Of a stretch of 64,000 nt of DNA, positions 45,981 through 54,837 are shown piece by piece (within the stretch, counting starts at the first letter, position 1; each line of letters opens with the position of its first letter). The translations under genes and the position numbers were made by a program. Location: positions 186,065 to 250,064 of the forward strand of contig NZ_LJJB01000013.1 of assembly GCF_001420695.1 (NCBI RefSeq). The letters run 5' to 3'. The notes beneath the pieces were generated by a model. That model did not search any database. It worked only from the letters and a program-made list of their open reading frames with translations, and was not told where the DNA came from. This DNA is from Brevibacillus choshinensis (GTDB lineage Bacteria > Bacillota > Bacilli > Brevibacillales > Brevibacillaceae).

Positions 45981-47222
45981 TTAGGAGCGGTATTCTTTAA
46001 TTTTTTTGGAGATGGTCGACTGGTCAACCTCAAGCGCTTCTGCTACCTTGTACATGTTTTGAAACGTATCGTACGCCTTGAGGATCAATTCCTTTTCAAA
46101 CAGCTTCTTCGCTTCCTTCAAGGGAAGGAAGTCCGATTTGTTCATCATGTCCAAGATGCTGCTTCCCGTAGAGTGCTGAAAGGAGGCAGGCAGATGGCTG
46201 GTTTGAATGACTGGGTCCGCTACCGTCACGACCAGCCGCTCTACGATGTTTTCCAGCTCGCGAACATTGCCGGGCCACTCGTAGCTTTCGAAAGCAATCT
46301 CGACATCGCGATGGAATTGTTTTTGGACACGGTGCTTGCGGGTGTATTTTTTCAGGAAATAGGCCGTTAATTCGCGAATATCCTCAGGTCGTTTATTCAA
46401 CGGTGGTATTTCAAGCGGAACGACATTGAGACGATAGTACAAATCTTCACGAAACAGCTTCTTTCCCACCAGCTCAAACAGGTCGGCGTTGGTTGCCGCA
46501 ATCACGCGGACGTTGATTGGGATCGATTGTGTAGCGCCTAACCGCCGAATCGAATTCTCCTGCAATACCTCGAGTAGCTTTACTTGCAGATTGAATGGTA
46601 GCTCGCTGATCTCATCGAGAAATATCGTGCCTCCCTCAGCTGCCTCAAACAGTCCTTCCTTTCCGCCCTTTTGACCACCGGTAAAGCTTCCATGCATATA
46701 GCCAAACAGCTCCGCTTCCATCAAGGCAGCTGGAATGGCACCGCAATTGACCGAGATAAAGCAGCTGTTGGCGCGTTCGCTGTTCTTGTGGATAAGCTTG
46801 GCAATTGCGCTTTTCCCAACGCCTGATTTCCCCAGAAGCAGGACCGTGGAGTCAACGTAAGAGACCTTGCGGATGATGTCGATAACGTGCTTCATCTCTT
46901 CCGATACGGCAATAAAATGATTTTCGTCTGTCACTTGTTCCGACACGGTGATTGCGTCGCGAGGTCCGTCCTTGGCAAAGGTGACAAGCATCGTGGGGGC
47001 AGTCCGGATCAGCATGAAGGTAAACGGCGGACAAATGAATTCGGACATCAGCTCAAAGCTGGGTTCATTGATTTGCTGTCTGACCAATTCGCGCACAAAG
47101 GTGATTTGCGGCAGGTCGAGCACGGTTTGCAATTCACTCATTTGCGCATCGTTGAAAATCTCCTCGGCACCATGCGGAATTTCGTTCACCCACCAGATTC
47201 GATGAATTGGAGTGAGGTGCAA
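45981..47222 (-). CDS. Sigma-54-dependent transcriptional activator
   Basis: 413 residues, TTG start with AAGGAGGAG ahead. N-terminal domain of about 100 residues of unknown type, AAA+ domain with Walker A GKSGVGKS (131-138), sigma-54 contact loop GSFTGG at 178-183 (consensus GAFTGA), Walker B TIFLDE (199-204), and a Fis-type HTH at the C-terminus (VAEALEVDQSTISKKIKEY). It probably activates the divergent DUF3311-symporter-deacetylase operon, whose upstream region has a -24/-12 promoter and two palindromes. Confidence 0.92.
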   Translation of the reverse strand: MHLTPIHRIWWVNEIPHGAEEIFNDAQMSELQTVLDLPQITFVRELVRQQINEPSFELMSEFICPPFTFMLIRTAPTMLVTFAKDGPRDAITVSEQVTDENHFIAVSEEMKHVIDIIRKVSYVDSTVLLLGKSGVGKSAIAKLIHKNSERANSCFISVNCGAIPAALMEAELFGYMHGSFTGGQKGGKEGLFEAAEGGTIFLDEISELPFNLQVKLLEVLQENSIRRLGATQSIPINVRVIAATNADLFELVGKKLFREDLYYRLNVVPLEIPPLNKRPEDIRELTAYFLKKYTRKHRVQKQFHRDVEIAFESYEWPGNVRELENIVERLVVTVADPVIQTSHLPASFQHSTGSSILDMMNKSDFLPLKEAKKLFEKELILKAYDTFQNMYKVAEALEVDQSTISKKIKEYRS

Positions 47223-47253
47223 TTGGCGGCTCCTCCTTTCATTTGACCCAAAA

Positions 47254-47269
47254 GATGAAAATAATCATC
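47254..47269. promoter_or_regulatory. Putative activator site 1 (UAS)
   Basis: Palindrome GATGA-N6-TCATC, centred about 155 bases upstream of the sigma-54 promoter. Confidence 0.55.
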
Positions 47270-47338
47270 AAACCTGATCTTTTTCATGTTTTGTTTTATC
47301 AAGAAAACAAGTGTTTTTGGCAAAGTGATGGAGGATTT

Positions 47339-47354
47339 GATGAGAAATATCATC
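47339..47354. promoter_or_regulatory. Putative activator site 2 (UAS)
   Basis: Second GATGA-N6-TCATC palindrome with identical half-sites, centred 85 bases (about eight helical turns) from site 1. Confidence 0.55.
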
Positions 47355-47405
47355 TTTTCCACAGAGTATAACGTAAGAATGCCCGTATTTATAGTGTTTT
47401 CTGAA

Positions 47406-47422
47406 TTGGCATATTATTTGCT
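47406..47422 (+). promoter_or_regulatory. Sigma-54 (-24/-12) promoter
   Basis: TTGGCAT-ATTAT-TTGCT: GG (47408-47409) and GC (47420-47421) are separated by exactly ten bases, as required. It lies 44 bases before the ATG of the DUF3311 gene. Confidence 0.8.
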
Positions 47423-47465
47423 TATTTTAAACCTTGTCAGAAACAACAAAAAAGGGGGATGAGCT

Positions 47466-47681
47466 ATGAGCAGAGGGGCAGTGACGATAACCTTTTTTAT
47501 CATTTGCTGGTTGCTCTTGAGCACGCTTGTTGTGCCGCCGATCTTTCGATTGTTTAACCGGATCGAACCATGGGTGTTAGGAATGCCATTTGTCCAGTTT
47601 TGGATGCTGTTTGTCATCTTGGTGATCTCGATCCTTTTGATCGTGTGGTACAAAGTTGAGGAGAAAAGGGGGGAGCTGTAG
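47466..47681 (+). CDS. DUF3311-type small membrane protein, symporter partner
   Basis: 71 residues with two membrane helices (about 7-27, 43-62). The pattern PPIFRLFNRIEPWVLGMPFVQFW is typical of DUF3311 proteins, which are regularly encoded directly before sodium:solute symporters and are likely accessory subunits. GGGGGATG precedes the ATG and the stop abuts the symporter's ATG. Confidence 0.82.
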   Translation: MSRGAVTITFFIICWLLLSTLVVPPIFRLFNRIEPWVLGMPFVQFWMLFVILVISILLIVWYKVEEKRGEL

Positions 47682-49178
47682 ATGAACGCTGTCATTGCCA
47701 GCAGTATTATTGCGGGCTTTATTTTGTTGAATGCAATCATTATTCGGATATTCCACAAGAGACAGGATTCAATGGAGGATTATGCAGTAGGTGGCCGCTC
47801 CTTTCCATGGTACCTGAGTCTGTTCGGCTTTATTGGTTCGTGGTATGTCGGTTCTATGTACACAGGCTGGTTTGGCGATTCTGCCAACATTGGCTTATTC
47901 GCTCAATACGTTGCGGTTTACTCGTTGGGGACGATGATTACGATGTTCATCCTCGTTCGACCGGTATGGGTATGGGGGAAGCTGCACAATTTGCAGACCA
48001 ATGCGGATTTGGTGGCATTGCGCTACAACAGCAAGAAGTTCGGCCTATTTATTGCGATTACGACCTTTTTGTTCTGGAGTCCGTGGCTCATCGTCGAAAT
48101 CAAGACGATTGGCTACCTGTTCAGTGCCGCAACCTATGGCGCTGTTCCGTTTAACGTTGGGATGATCGTGGTCAGCCTGTTTGTCATCGTCTATTCCTGG
48201 CTTGGAGGAGCGCGAGCAACAGTCATCGGCGATCTGGTGCAAGGCTTGTTTTTTACCTTCGTCGGCAGTGCCACGATGATTTTTCTGATCAATAAGGCGT
48301 ATGGCGGCATTGGAGAGATGTTCACTGCGCTGGCGGAAAAGGCGCCACAACTGCTGGTGATTAACGAGCAGGTGGGCTATGGCGGGTGGAGCTCTGCGAT
48401 CATTGCCGGATCCATCGGTGGCATGATGATGCCGGGGATGTTTATCCGCCTGTATATGACGAAAGGGGTGAAGGAGTCAAAGAAGGCGGTTCTGTTTGTG
48501 CCGCTGATCGGTTCGGCCTTTACGATTCTTGCGCTTTGGCTGGGGATGGGCGGCAGATTGTTAAACGGCTTTCCGCAGGATGCCCAGTCGGGTGCTTTCT
48601 GGATTGCCGATCAATATGGCGGTCCGGTGGCGGTTGGACTGATGGGGATTTTCGCACTCGCTGCCAGCATGTCGACGATCAGTGCCGCAACGATGACGGC
48701 TGCTGTGATGATCGGCCGCAATTTCCTTGGATTGTTCAAGATTTCCGAGGGAAACATTTTCAAATTTTCTCGCTGGCTGACTCTGGGGGTCGGGATTCTC
48801 GCGACATTGGTAGCGACGATGGAGATTTCCCGTCTCGTTCCGCTGATCCTGTTTGTATATGACTGTATCGCGCAGGTATCGGTACCGATTCTTCTCGGGC
48901 TGTACTGGCGACGGGCCAATGTGTACGGGGCCTTCGTCGGAACGTCAGTAGGGATGGCAACGGTTATTTTCCGCGACTTGCTTCCTTGGTTGACCGCATG
49001 GGCTGGCGACTGGTCAGCAGGCATGGTGGGCTTGTTCTACAACCTGATCCTGTTCGCTGTGATTTCATTGGCAACGAAAAAGCAGAGCCACGTTGACCAG
49101 CTGTTCGACGAGTTGGCATCCTATCGTGATGATGCAGTTGAAGAAGTACAAGTAGAGGCTTTGAACCTGGCGAAATAA
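47682..49178 (+). CDS. Sodium:solute symporter (SSS family)
   Basis: 498 residues with 12-14 hydrophobic segments and the SSS patterns YAVGGRSFPWYLSLFGFIGSWYVG near residue 34 and FALAASMSTISAATMTAAVMIGRN near 325-348 (sodium site Ser/Thr region). It imports an organic solute with Na+. Neighbours (deacetylase-like enzyme, nitrilase-like protein, sigma-54 activator) point to a nitrogen-containing compound such as an acetylated amine; that is inference. Confidence 0.9.
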   Translation: MNAVIASSIIAGFILLNAIIIRIFHKRQDSMEDYAVGGRSFPWYLSLFGFIGSWYVGSMYTGWFGDSANIGLFAQYVAVYSLGTMITMFILVRPVWVWGKLHNLQTNADLVALRYNSKKFGLFIAITTFLFWSPWLIVEIKTIGYLFSAATYGAVPFNVGMIVVSLFVIVYSWLGGARATVIGDLVQGLFFTFVGSATMIFLINKAYGGIGEMFTALAEKAPQLLVINEQVGYGGWSSAIIAGSIGGMMMPGMFIRLYMTKGVKESKKAVLFVPLIGSAFTILALWLGMGGRLLNGFPQDAQSGAFWIADQYGGPVAVGLMGIFALAASMSTISAATMTAAVMIGRNFLGLFKISEGNIFKFSRWLTLGVGILATLVATMEISRLVPLILFVYDCIAQVSVPILLGLYWRRANVYGAFVGTSVGMATVIFRDLLPWLTAWAGDWSAGMVGLFYNLILFAVISLATKKQSHVDQLFDELASYRDDAVEEVQVEALNLAK

Positions 49179-49203
49179 TCTTACGTAATGGAGGAAAAGG
49201 AAA

Positions 49204-50331
49204 ATGGAAACGAAAACGAAAACAGCTTTTCTCTACGATGAACGATATTTTTGGCATGATACTGGATCTAGTGTTCTGTTCTTTCCGCCTGGCGAGTTCC
49301 TGCAACCGGATGGAACGGCAGAGAGTCCGGAGAGCAAGCGCCGGGTAAAAAATCTGCTGGAGATGAGCAGCTATATCAAGCATCTTGAGATTATGCACCC
49401 TCGTGCCGCGACGAAGGAAGAAGTAGGAGCATTCCACACGACTGCTTATATAGAACGGATCAAAACGATGAGTGACAATGGCGGAGGGGATGCGGGCGGC
49501 TATACTCCGTTTGGCAGAGGGTCCTACGAGATCGCTATGCTGTCAGCAGGGGGGGCAATCACAGCGGTTGATGCCGTGATGCGTGGAGAGGTGACAAATG
49601 CGTATGTACTGACCCGTCCGCCAGGGCATCACGCTGAGGCGGATTCCGGGGCAGGGTACTGCATCTTTAACAACGTGGCGGTTGCTTCTCACTATGCCCG
49701 CAAACAGTATGGTATCACCCGGATTATGATTCTGGACTGGGACGTCCATCACGGAAACGGTACGGAGGATGCGTTCTACAGCGATCCGAATACGCTGTTT
49801 ATCTCGCTGCATCAGGAGAACAACTTCCCGAATGATCGTGGCTACGCAGAGCACATCGGTGAAGGGGCAGGAAAAGGCTACACCGTAAATGTTCCCCTGC
49901 CCGTAGGTACATCGAATGCCGGATATCTCTATGCGTTTGATCGGGTGGTCCTGCCGATTGCCGAGCAGTTCAAGCCAGAGCTGATTTTGATTTCTGCTGG
50001 TCAGGATCCCAACTGCTACGACCCGCTAGCGCGCATGATGGTAACGGCCGATTGCTTCGGCGAGATGATGAAGCGGATTAAACAGTTGGCGGAGCGCCAT
50101 TGTGACGGACGCGTGGTTGCTTGCCATGAAGGCGGCTATAGCACAGCGTATGTGCCATTCTGCACACTTCGCGTCATTGAAGCACTTCGTGGGATCGAGA
50201 GCGGTATAGAAGATCCGTTTTGGGCGATCACCCTGAAAAATATGCCGAGAATCAACCAGCTGTTGCCTCATCAGGAGGAGCAGATTGAGCAGGTGGCAAA
50301 AGTGCAGTCAGCTTATTGGAAGCTGACATAG
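49204..50331 (+). CDS. Histone-deacetylase-family amidohydrolase
   Basis: 375 residues of the arginase/deacetylase fold. Catalytic features: RPPGHHAEADSGAGYC (the His-His pair, about residues 140-155), DWDVHHGNGT (zinc ligands Asp and His, about 179-188), SAGQDPNCYDPL (second Asp ligand, about 259-270) and EGGY near 307. Bacterial members include acetylpolyamine amidohydrolases. The N-terminal YDERYFWHDTG matches class II-like bacterial enzymes. Last gene of the sigma-54 operon, followed by a terminator; it probably deacetylates the solute taken up by the symporter. Confidence 0.88.
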   Translation: METKTKTAFLYDERYFWHDTGSSVLFFPPGEFLQPDGTAESPESKRRVKNLLEMSSYIKHLEIMHPRAATKEEVGAFHTTAYIERIKTMSDNGGGDAGGYTPFGRGSYEIAMLSAGGAITAVDAVMRGEVTNAYVLTRPPGHHAEADSGAGYCIFNNVAVASHYARKQYGITRIMILDWDVHHGNGTEDAFYSDPNTLFISLHQENNFPNDRGYAEHIGEGAGKGYTVNVPLPVGTSNAGYLYAFDRVVLPIAEQFKPELILISAGQDPNCYDPLARMMVTADCFGEMMKRIKQLAERHCDGRVVACHEGGYSTAYVPFCTLRVIEALRGIESGIEDPFWAITLKNMPRINQLLPHQEEQIEQVAKVQSAYWKLT

Positions 50332-50360
50332 AGAAGCGAGAAAAAGAAGCAAAACAATAA

Positions 50361-50395
50361 GGCTGTCGGGTAAACCGGCAGTCTTTTACTTTTTT
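50361..50395 (+). terminator. Intrinsic terminator
   Basis: GGCTGtCGG / CCGgCAGtC stem followed by TTTTACTTTTTT, ending the symporter-deacetylase operon. Confidence 0.75.
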
Positions 50396-50428
50396 CACTA
50401 GAATTATCATTTCACTGGCTGTTACATA

Positions 50429-50474
50429 ACGAGGCTGCCTTAATCAGCAGCTTTTATTAAGCTAACTGGCAGGT
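50429..50474. repeat. CTAACGGG repeat, degenerate
   Basis: Hairpin GAGGCTGCc / gCAGCtTt-like followed by AGCTAACTGGCAGGTT. Confidence 0.5.
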
Positions 50475-50592
50475 TAGTTCAATCGATTCGCGAATGTTTA
50501 AAGTATTGCGGTGCTCGGAAATTCGCTAATACAACATTAGGGGAATCAGTAAAGTCTTATTCAAAATACATAATAATACTGGGAGTGATCAC

Positions 50593-51144
50593 GTGATTAT
50601 CATGATAAATGGGGCTTTTGGTTCTGGTAAGACTTCCACAGCCCAAATGCTACAACCATTAGTTACGAATAGCATGATATTTGATCCTGAAGAAATTGGA
50701 CTTATGATTAGAAAGATAATACCTGAGGAAGTAAGGCACATCCATGAACAAACTGATGATTTCCAGGATATTGAACTTTGGAAAATCTTGACCGTAAAGG
50801 TGGCAGGAGAGGTAAAAAAGAAGTATCAAAAACACTTAATTGTGCCCATGACCTTATATAAAGAGGAAAACTTCAATTACATTTACAATGGACTTAAAGA
50901 ATTAGATGAAGAACTCTATCATTTTTGTTTAATAGCTTCAGAGGACACCATTTATAACAGATTAGTCAAGCGTGGTGACACAGTAGGAGGATGGTCATTC
51001 CAACGGACAGCTAAATGTGTCGAAGCTTTTAGGAAGGATATTTATCAAGAGCATTTAATTACGGATCACTTAAAGACAACTGAAATTATAGATATTATTT
51101 TAAAGAGAATAAACAACAATTATAAATGCAATTCGACGAAGTGA
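50593..51144 (+). CDS. TmrB-like P-loop protein (tunicamycin-resistance family)
   Basis: 183 residues, GTG start with GGGAGTGAT ahead. P-loop GAFGSGKTSTA at 7-17, then DPEEIGLMIRK (about 31-41), IVPMTLYKEENF (about 92-103) and a C-terminal region rich in basic residues. These segments match TmrB of B. subtilis, which confers tunicamycin resistance by binding the drug at the membrane. TmrB has about 197 residues. Many relatives are simply AAA-type kinases, so resistance is not certain. Confidence 0.75.
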   Translation: MIIMINGAFGSGKTSTAQMLQPLVTNSMIFDPEEIGLMIRKIIPEEVRHIHEQTDDFQDIELWKILTVKVAGEVKKKYQKHLIVPMTLYKEENFNYIYNGLKELDEELYHFCLIASEDTIYNRLVKRGDTVGGWSFQRTAKCVEAFRKDIYQEHLITDHLKTTEIIDIILKRINNNYKCNSTK

Positions 51145-51183
51145 CTGACTCCACATAGCATCGGGCATTCGACAAAGTTCATT

Positions 51184-51270
51184 ACACTAACGGGATTCGA
51201 TACCTTAACAAAATCATCAGAGGCTGCTGGAGATGATCCAGCAGCCTCATTAAGCTATTGGGCAGGATAG
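51184..51270. repeat. CTAACGGG repeat, full length
   Basis: ACTAACGGGATTCGATA at left, hairpin GAGGCTGCTGG / CCAGCAGCCTC (11 bp, perfect), CTATTGGGCAGG at right. Confidence 0.65.
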
Positions 51271-51329
51271 TTTGGAGTCCTAAACCATGTTAGAATGTCG
51301 GTGACATTAAATTGTAGAGGAGTAAAGCT

Positions 51330-51866
51330 ATGCTGGAGCTAGTAAAGAACGTGCTCGAAGACATGGATAAACAGCTTACTCGTATTATGAAGAGCTTGGA
51401 TCACCTCGATGATGATTTGATTTGGAAAAAGCTGAAGGTTTCGACAAACAGTATCGGAAATCTTTGCTTACATTTAGCAGGAAATGAATATCAAAATTTC
51501 GTAAGTGCAATCGGTAACAAACCGTTCATAAGGGAACGCTCTCGACGAGAATTTGACCCCGAAGGGAGTATTACTAGAGATGAATTGAAGATTCTTCTAT
51601 TGAAAACACGATCCGAATCGACAAGTACATTATCGATCCTATCTGAGAAGGATTTAAATAGAGAAGTCATAATCCGGTATACTCTAGAGGATTGGAATAA
51701 GATGCATCGAGTTAACGCGTCGGAAGGCGAAACTTATGATGTAAGAGTCATTAGAATTCTGCTTATTCAGGTTGCTACTCACTATGGTTATCATGCGGGA
51801 CAAATTGTACTGCTCTCCAAATTACTGAAAGATATTAAAGAAAACATAACCGGTCAGTACCATTAA
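51330..51866 (+). CDS. DinB-family (DUF1572) protein
   Basis: 178 residues, four-helix-bundle DinB/YfiT-like fold. Putative metal His residues: H48 in NLCLHLAGNE and the pair in THYGYHAGQIVLL (about 152-156). The first-helix pattern and NSIGNLCLHL match DUF1572. Some relatives are bacillithiol-dependent transferases. GAGGAG precedes the ATG. Single gene between two repeats. Confidence 0.85.
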   Translation: MLELVKNVLEDMDKQLTRIMKSLDHLDDDLIWKKLKVSTNSIGNLCLHLAGNEYQNFVSAIGNKPFIRERSRREFDPEGSITRDELKILLLKTRSESTSTLSILSEKDLNREVIIRYTLEDWNKMHRVNASEGETYDVRVIRILLIQVATHYGYHAGQIVLLSKLLKDIKENITGQYH

Positions 51867-51868
51867 TC

Positions 51869-51955
51869 ATTGAACTATCGGGTTCGATAGTTGCATAACA
51901 GTAAGAACAAGAGCTGCCTTCCGAGGCAGCTTCTTTTGTTAACCTAACGGGCAGT
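51869..51955. repeat. CTAACGGG repeat, full length
   Basis: TTGAACTATCGGGTTCGATAG at left, hairpin AGCTGCCTt / gAGGCAGCT, then TTAACCTAACGGGCAGTTT at right. Confidence 0.65.
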
Positions 51956-51984
51956 TTAATTTAGTGCATCAAGCAACAACTTAA

Positions 51985-52044
51985 TTGACTATCCACTTTT
52001 ATTTGCATATACTTAGGTTACCTATTTAATTAGTAACCTAAGTA
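51985..52044 (+). promoter_or_regulatory. Sigma-A promoter overlapped by a palindromic operator
   Basis: -35 TTGACT (51985-51990), 17-base spacer, -10 TATACT (52008-52013). A perfect 12-bp inverted repeat TACTTAGGTTAC / GTAACCTAAGTA (52010-52021 and 52033-52044, 11-base spacer) starts inside the -10, and a further half-site ATTAGGTTG lies just downstream. This geometry fits repression by the MarR protein encoded after the next gene. Confidence 0.75.
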
Positions 52045-52088
52045 TTAGGTTGTCTATGTATTTTAAAAACGAAAGGAAGTAGTCCATT

Positions 52089-53111
52089 ATGCGCATGCGT
52101 GGATTGACCTATGACACGGGTTTTTTAAGTGAAGGAACCAGCACATACCCTGATTTCGATGCGGCGAGAGTGTACAGGGAGATGGAAATTATACGGCGCG
52201 ACCTGCATTGCACTGCCGTACGCGTGACAGGCGGCGAGCCTAATCGCTTAGAGATCGCCGCGCAAGCGGCAGCGGCAGCGGGCCTCGAGGTGTGGTTCTC
52301 GCCGTTCACGAACGAACTCGACCAAGAGGAACTGCTTGCCTTGCTTGCGGACTGTGCCTCGCGGGCTGAACGCCTCCGGGTTGCGGGGGCGGAGGTGATC
52401 ATGGTCACGGGTGCCGAACTGATGCTCTTTACCCGCGGCTTCTTGCCCGGCGAGACTCTGCAGGATCGCCTCGCGGCTTTGTCCGAACCGACAGTTAGCC
52501 GTGCGGCGTTCACGAAACTGCCGGCTCTGCTCAACGGCTTCCTAACACGTGCTGTAAACGTCGTGCGAGCCCGGTTCGGGGGTCGTGTTACGTACGCGGC
52601 CCTGCCTACCGAACCTGTGAACTGGGAACCTTTCGACTTCATCGCTGTCGACGCCTACAACTCTGCTGAGATTGCGGATCTCTATGCGGATTCAATCAAG
52701 AAGCTGGCCAGCTCAAATAAGCCTCTGGTAATCTCCGAGTTCGGATGCACGACCTTCAAGGGCGCATTCAATTTGGGCGCAAGAGGAATGTTCATCGTCG
52801 AGTGGGACGGTGCGCGTGCCGTTCGACTGACAGGCAGCTACGAGCGTGATGAGTCCGAACAGAGCCAATACTTCAACGATAGCATCAACGTATTTGAAGA
52901 AGCTGGAGTCGACACAGCATTCTGGTGTACCTTTGCTTGCCACAACCTGTCGTACGACGAAGACCCCAATCACGATTTTGATCGAGCGTCTTACGGAATC
53001 GTGCGGGTGTTGAAAGATAGCCATGGTACGACTTACCCCGACATGCCTTGGGAGCCTAAGGAAGTATTTTACACCATAGCAGCGCGACATGCAGCCGTAA
53101 TGGAGTCTTAG
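52089..53111 (+). CDS. TIM-barrel glycosidase-like protein (clan A type), GC-rich
   Basis: 340 residues. The C-terminal half shows clan-A glycoside hydrolase traits: FDFIAVDAYN (about 181-190) and KPLVISEFGCTTF (about 215-227), whose Glu would be the nucleophile. The N-terminal half has alternating strands and helices. There is no signal peptide, so it is cytoplasmic. I recall relatives annotated without basis as abortive infection proteins. The first 700 bases are markedly richer in GC than the neighbours (long runs of GCG, GCC and CGC codons), which suggests transfer from a high-GC donor. Controlled by the operator just upstream and followed by a MarR gene. Confidence 0.6.
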   Translation: MRMRGLTYDTGFLSEGTSTYPDFDAARVYREMEIIRRDLHCTAVRVTGGEPNRLEIAAQAAAAAGLEVWFSPFTNELDQEELLALLADCASRAERLRVAGAEVIMVTGAELMLFTRGFLPGETLQDRLAALSEPTVSRAAFTKLPALLNGFLTRAVNVVRARFGGRVTYAALPTEPVNWEPFDFIAVDAYNSAEIADLYADSIKKLASSNKPLVISEFGCTTFKGAFNLGARGMFIVEWDGARAVRLTGSYERDESEQSQYFNDSINVFEEAGVDTAFWCTFACHNLSYDEDPNHDFDRASYGIVRVLKDSHGTTYPDMPWEPKEVFYTIAARHAAVMES

Positions 53112-53165
53112 CACAATTGCGTCATTGCATCTGGAACCGATATACGTATTTGAGGAGTGAATGGA

Positions 53166-53648
53166 TTGTCGGATGAGCAGAAGAAAATCGCAAAGCAATT
53201 AATGGAATCGTACTTCCAATCGCAAGTTAGTGGAAATATGATGCAGAATCGCACGGTATACAATCAAAAGCCAGGCGAGATAATGGTTCTCTATTTCATC
53301 AGCATGAATGTCAAGGATGTCGGTCCGGGATTGATGGTTTCGGAAATAAGCGGAAAACTGAACGTCACTTCACCAACGGTAACGCAGCATATCAACAGTC
53401 TGGAAGCACAGGAACTTGTCGAGCGTCATGCCGATCCTGCCGATCGGAGAGTTGTCAGGATCCAGCTTTCGGATAAAGGTAAAAAGTATATACAACGCAT
53501 TAATGAGGCCCGCCTTAATATGTTTGTTGATCTCGTTAACCATCTAGGGGAGGAAGAAAGCCTGCTCTTTGCAGAGATGATGAGAAAAGCTTCGGATTAT
53601 ATGCTCAAACAACAGGAATTTTATATCCGGAGTTTCTTTGTAGATTAG
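53166..53648 (+). CDS. MarR-family transcriptional regulator
   Basis: About 160 residues. TTG 53166 has GAGGAG at eight bases and is preferred over GTG 53157, which lies on that site. Winged helix: LMVSEISGKLNVTSPTVTQHINSLEAQELVERHADPADRRVVRIQLSDKG, with the DRR wing. It lies about 55 bases after the glycosidase-like gene, apparently in the same transcript, and is the natural repressor for the palindrome at 52010-52044. Confidence 0.88.
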   Translation: MSDEQKKIAKQLMESYFQSQVSGNMMQNRTVYNQKPGEIMVLYFISMNVKDVGPGLMVSEISGKLNVTSPTVTQHINSLEAQELVERHADPADRRVVRIQLSDKGKKYIQRINEARLNMFVDLVNHLGEEESLLFAEMMRKASDYMLKQQEFYIRSFFVD

Positions 53649-53700
53649 TTTAATGAAGGATTCTAAACAAAGCGATTGATTAAAATTAGGAGGGATTTAT

Positions 53701-54462
53701 ATGAAATATACGGTTATTACGGGGGCCAGCTCAGGAATTGGGTATGAAACGGCTCTTGCTTTTGCGGCTCGTGGAAAAAACTTAATTATAGCAGCTCGCA
53801 GAACGGAGGAATTGGAAAAGTTAAAATCAAAAGTGGCTAACATTAACCCGGACCTGGATGTTGTCATTCGAACTGTTGACTTATCTGTTACTGCAAATGT
53901 TTATGAATTCTACGAAAGTCTTCAGGATTATCAGATCGAGACCTGGATCAACAATGCTGGGTCTGGAAGCTTTGCTTCTGTTGGGGAACAAAATTTAAAC
54001 AAAGTTACGACAATGCTTCACTTGAATATTGAAGCCTTAACAGTTCTGTCGTCTCTTTATGTACGTGATTATGCAGATGTTGAAGGAACGCAAATAATCA
54101 ATATTTCTTCAGGAGGAGGGTACCAAATTGTTGGCAATTCTGTGGCCTACTGCGCCACAAAGTTCTATGTAAGTGCCTTTACAGAAGGTTTCGCACAAGA
54201 ATTGAAAGAAAAAGGAGCTTCTATACAAGTAAAAGTCTTGGCTCCTGCTGCAACTGAAACTGAATTTATTAAAAGTGCTCTGGATTTAGATGAGTTTAAT
54301 TATGAAGGATTAGTTCCAAAATTTCATACTGCAAAAGAAATGGCTGGATTTATGTTAGATCTTTACGATGGCGATAAAGTTGTTGGAATTGTGAATGTAA
54401 AAACATATGACTTCGAATTAAGAGATCCGATTTATCCGTATGTGGCGAGGACAAGAATCTAG
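53701..54462 (+). CDS. Short-chain dehydrogenase/reductase
   Basis: 253 residues. Cofactor loop GASSGIG (7-13), NNAG (about 87-90), active-site Ser in NISSGGG and YCATK (about 154-158). The RR after the second strand (AARRTEE) suggests NADP(H). AGGAGG precedes the ATG. Substrate unknown; 50 bases after the MarR gene, so possibly part of its regulon. Confidence 0.9.
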   Translation: MKYTVITGASSGIGYETALAFAARGKNLIIAARRTEELEKLKSKVANINPDLDVVIRTVDLSVTANVYEFYESLQDYQIETWINNAGSGSFASVGEQNLNKVTTMLHLNIEALTVLSSLYVRDYADVEGTQIINISSGGGYQIVGNSVAYCATKFYVSAFTEGFAQELKEKGASIQVKVLAPAATETEFIKSALDLDEFNYEGLVPKFHTAKEMAGFMLDLYDGDKVVGIVNVKTYDFELRDPIYPYVARTRI

Positions 54463-54474
54463 CTTTTGAAAATC

Positions 54475-54640
54475 CTAGCTTTGCTGTACCTGTTCTTTTA
54501 CCCAGTCTAGCTCGATATTCTCGGATTCATCTTCGATCCATTCGTTTTGTTTTAACGATATATGTTCTTGTCTTTGGTCCAGGACAAGAACAATACGTGG
54601 GCAGCTGCGGACGCCGCGCGCTCTGGGCAGCGCCAAACAA
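54475..54640 (-). pseudogene. Possible C-terminal gene fragment
   Basis: A minus-strand frame reads CPRIVLVLDQRQEHISLKQ then an acidic tail NEWIEDESENIELDW and a stop at 54475. It looks protein-like but has no start, and I do not recognise it. Confidence 0.3.
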
Positions 54641-54702
54641 CCGGCGTATCTTAACAGTCATAATTTTCGGTATTTCCTGACCGCAGTGAAGCAATCATTT
54701 CT

Positions 54703-54772
54703 ATTGAACTAACGGGTTCGATAGCGGAACAAACAAAAATAAAGACTGCCGGCGTAGAAATCTGCGGCCTTT
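54703..54772. repeat. CTAACGGG repeat, left end and degenerate hairpin
   Basis: TTGAACTAACGGGTTCGATAGCGGAACAAA-type left end (key bases 54704-54732), hairpin AgaCTGCCGg / tCtGCGGcCT, and no clear right end. Confidence 0.55.
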
Positions 54773-54837
54773 GTTGGTTCGCCAACATGCGAGGAGGGAA
54801 TAGGTTTTGGAACCAAACAATATAATAGAGTCGAAGG

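Noticed and set aside
47807-48862. Alternative frames inside the symporter gene
   Set aside because: Shadows of the SSS gene, whose frame and motifs are unambiguous.
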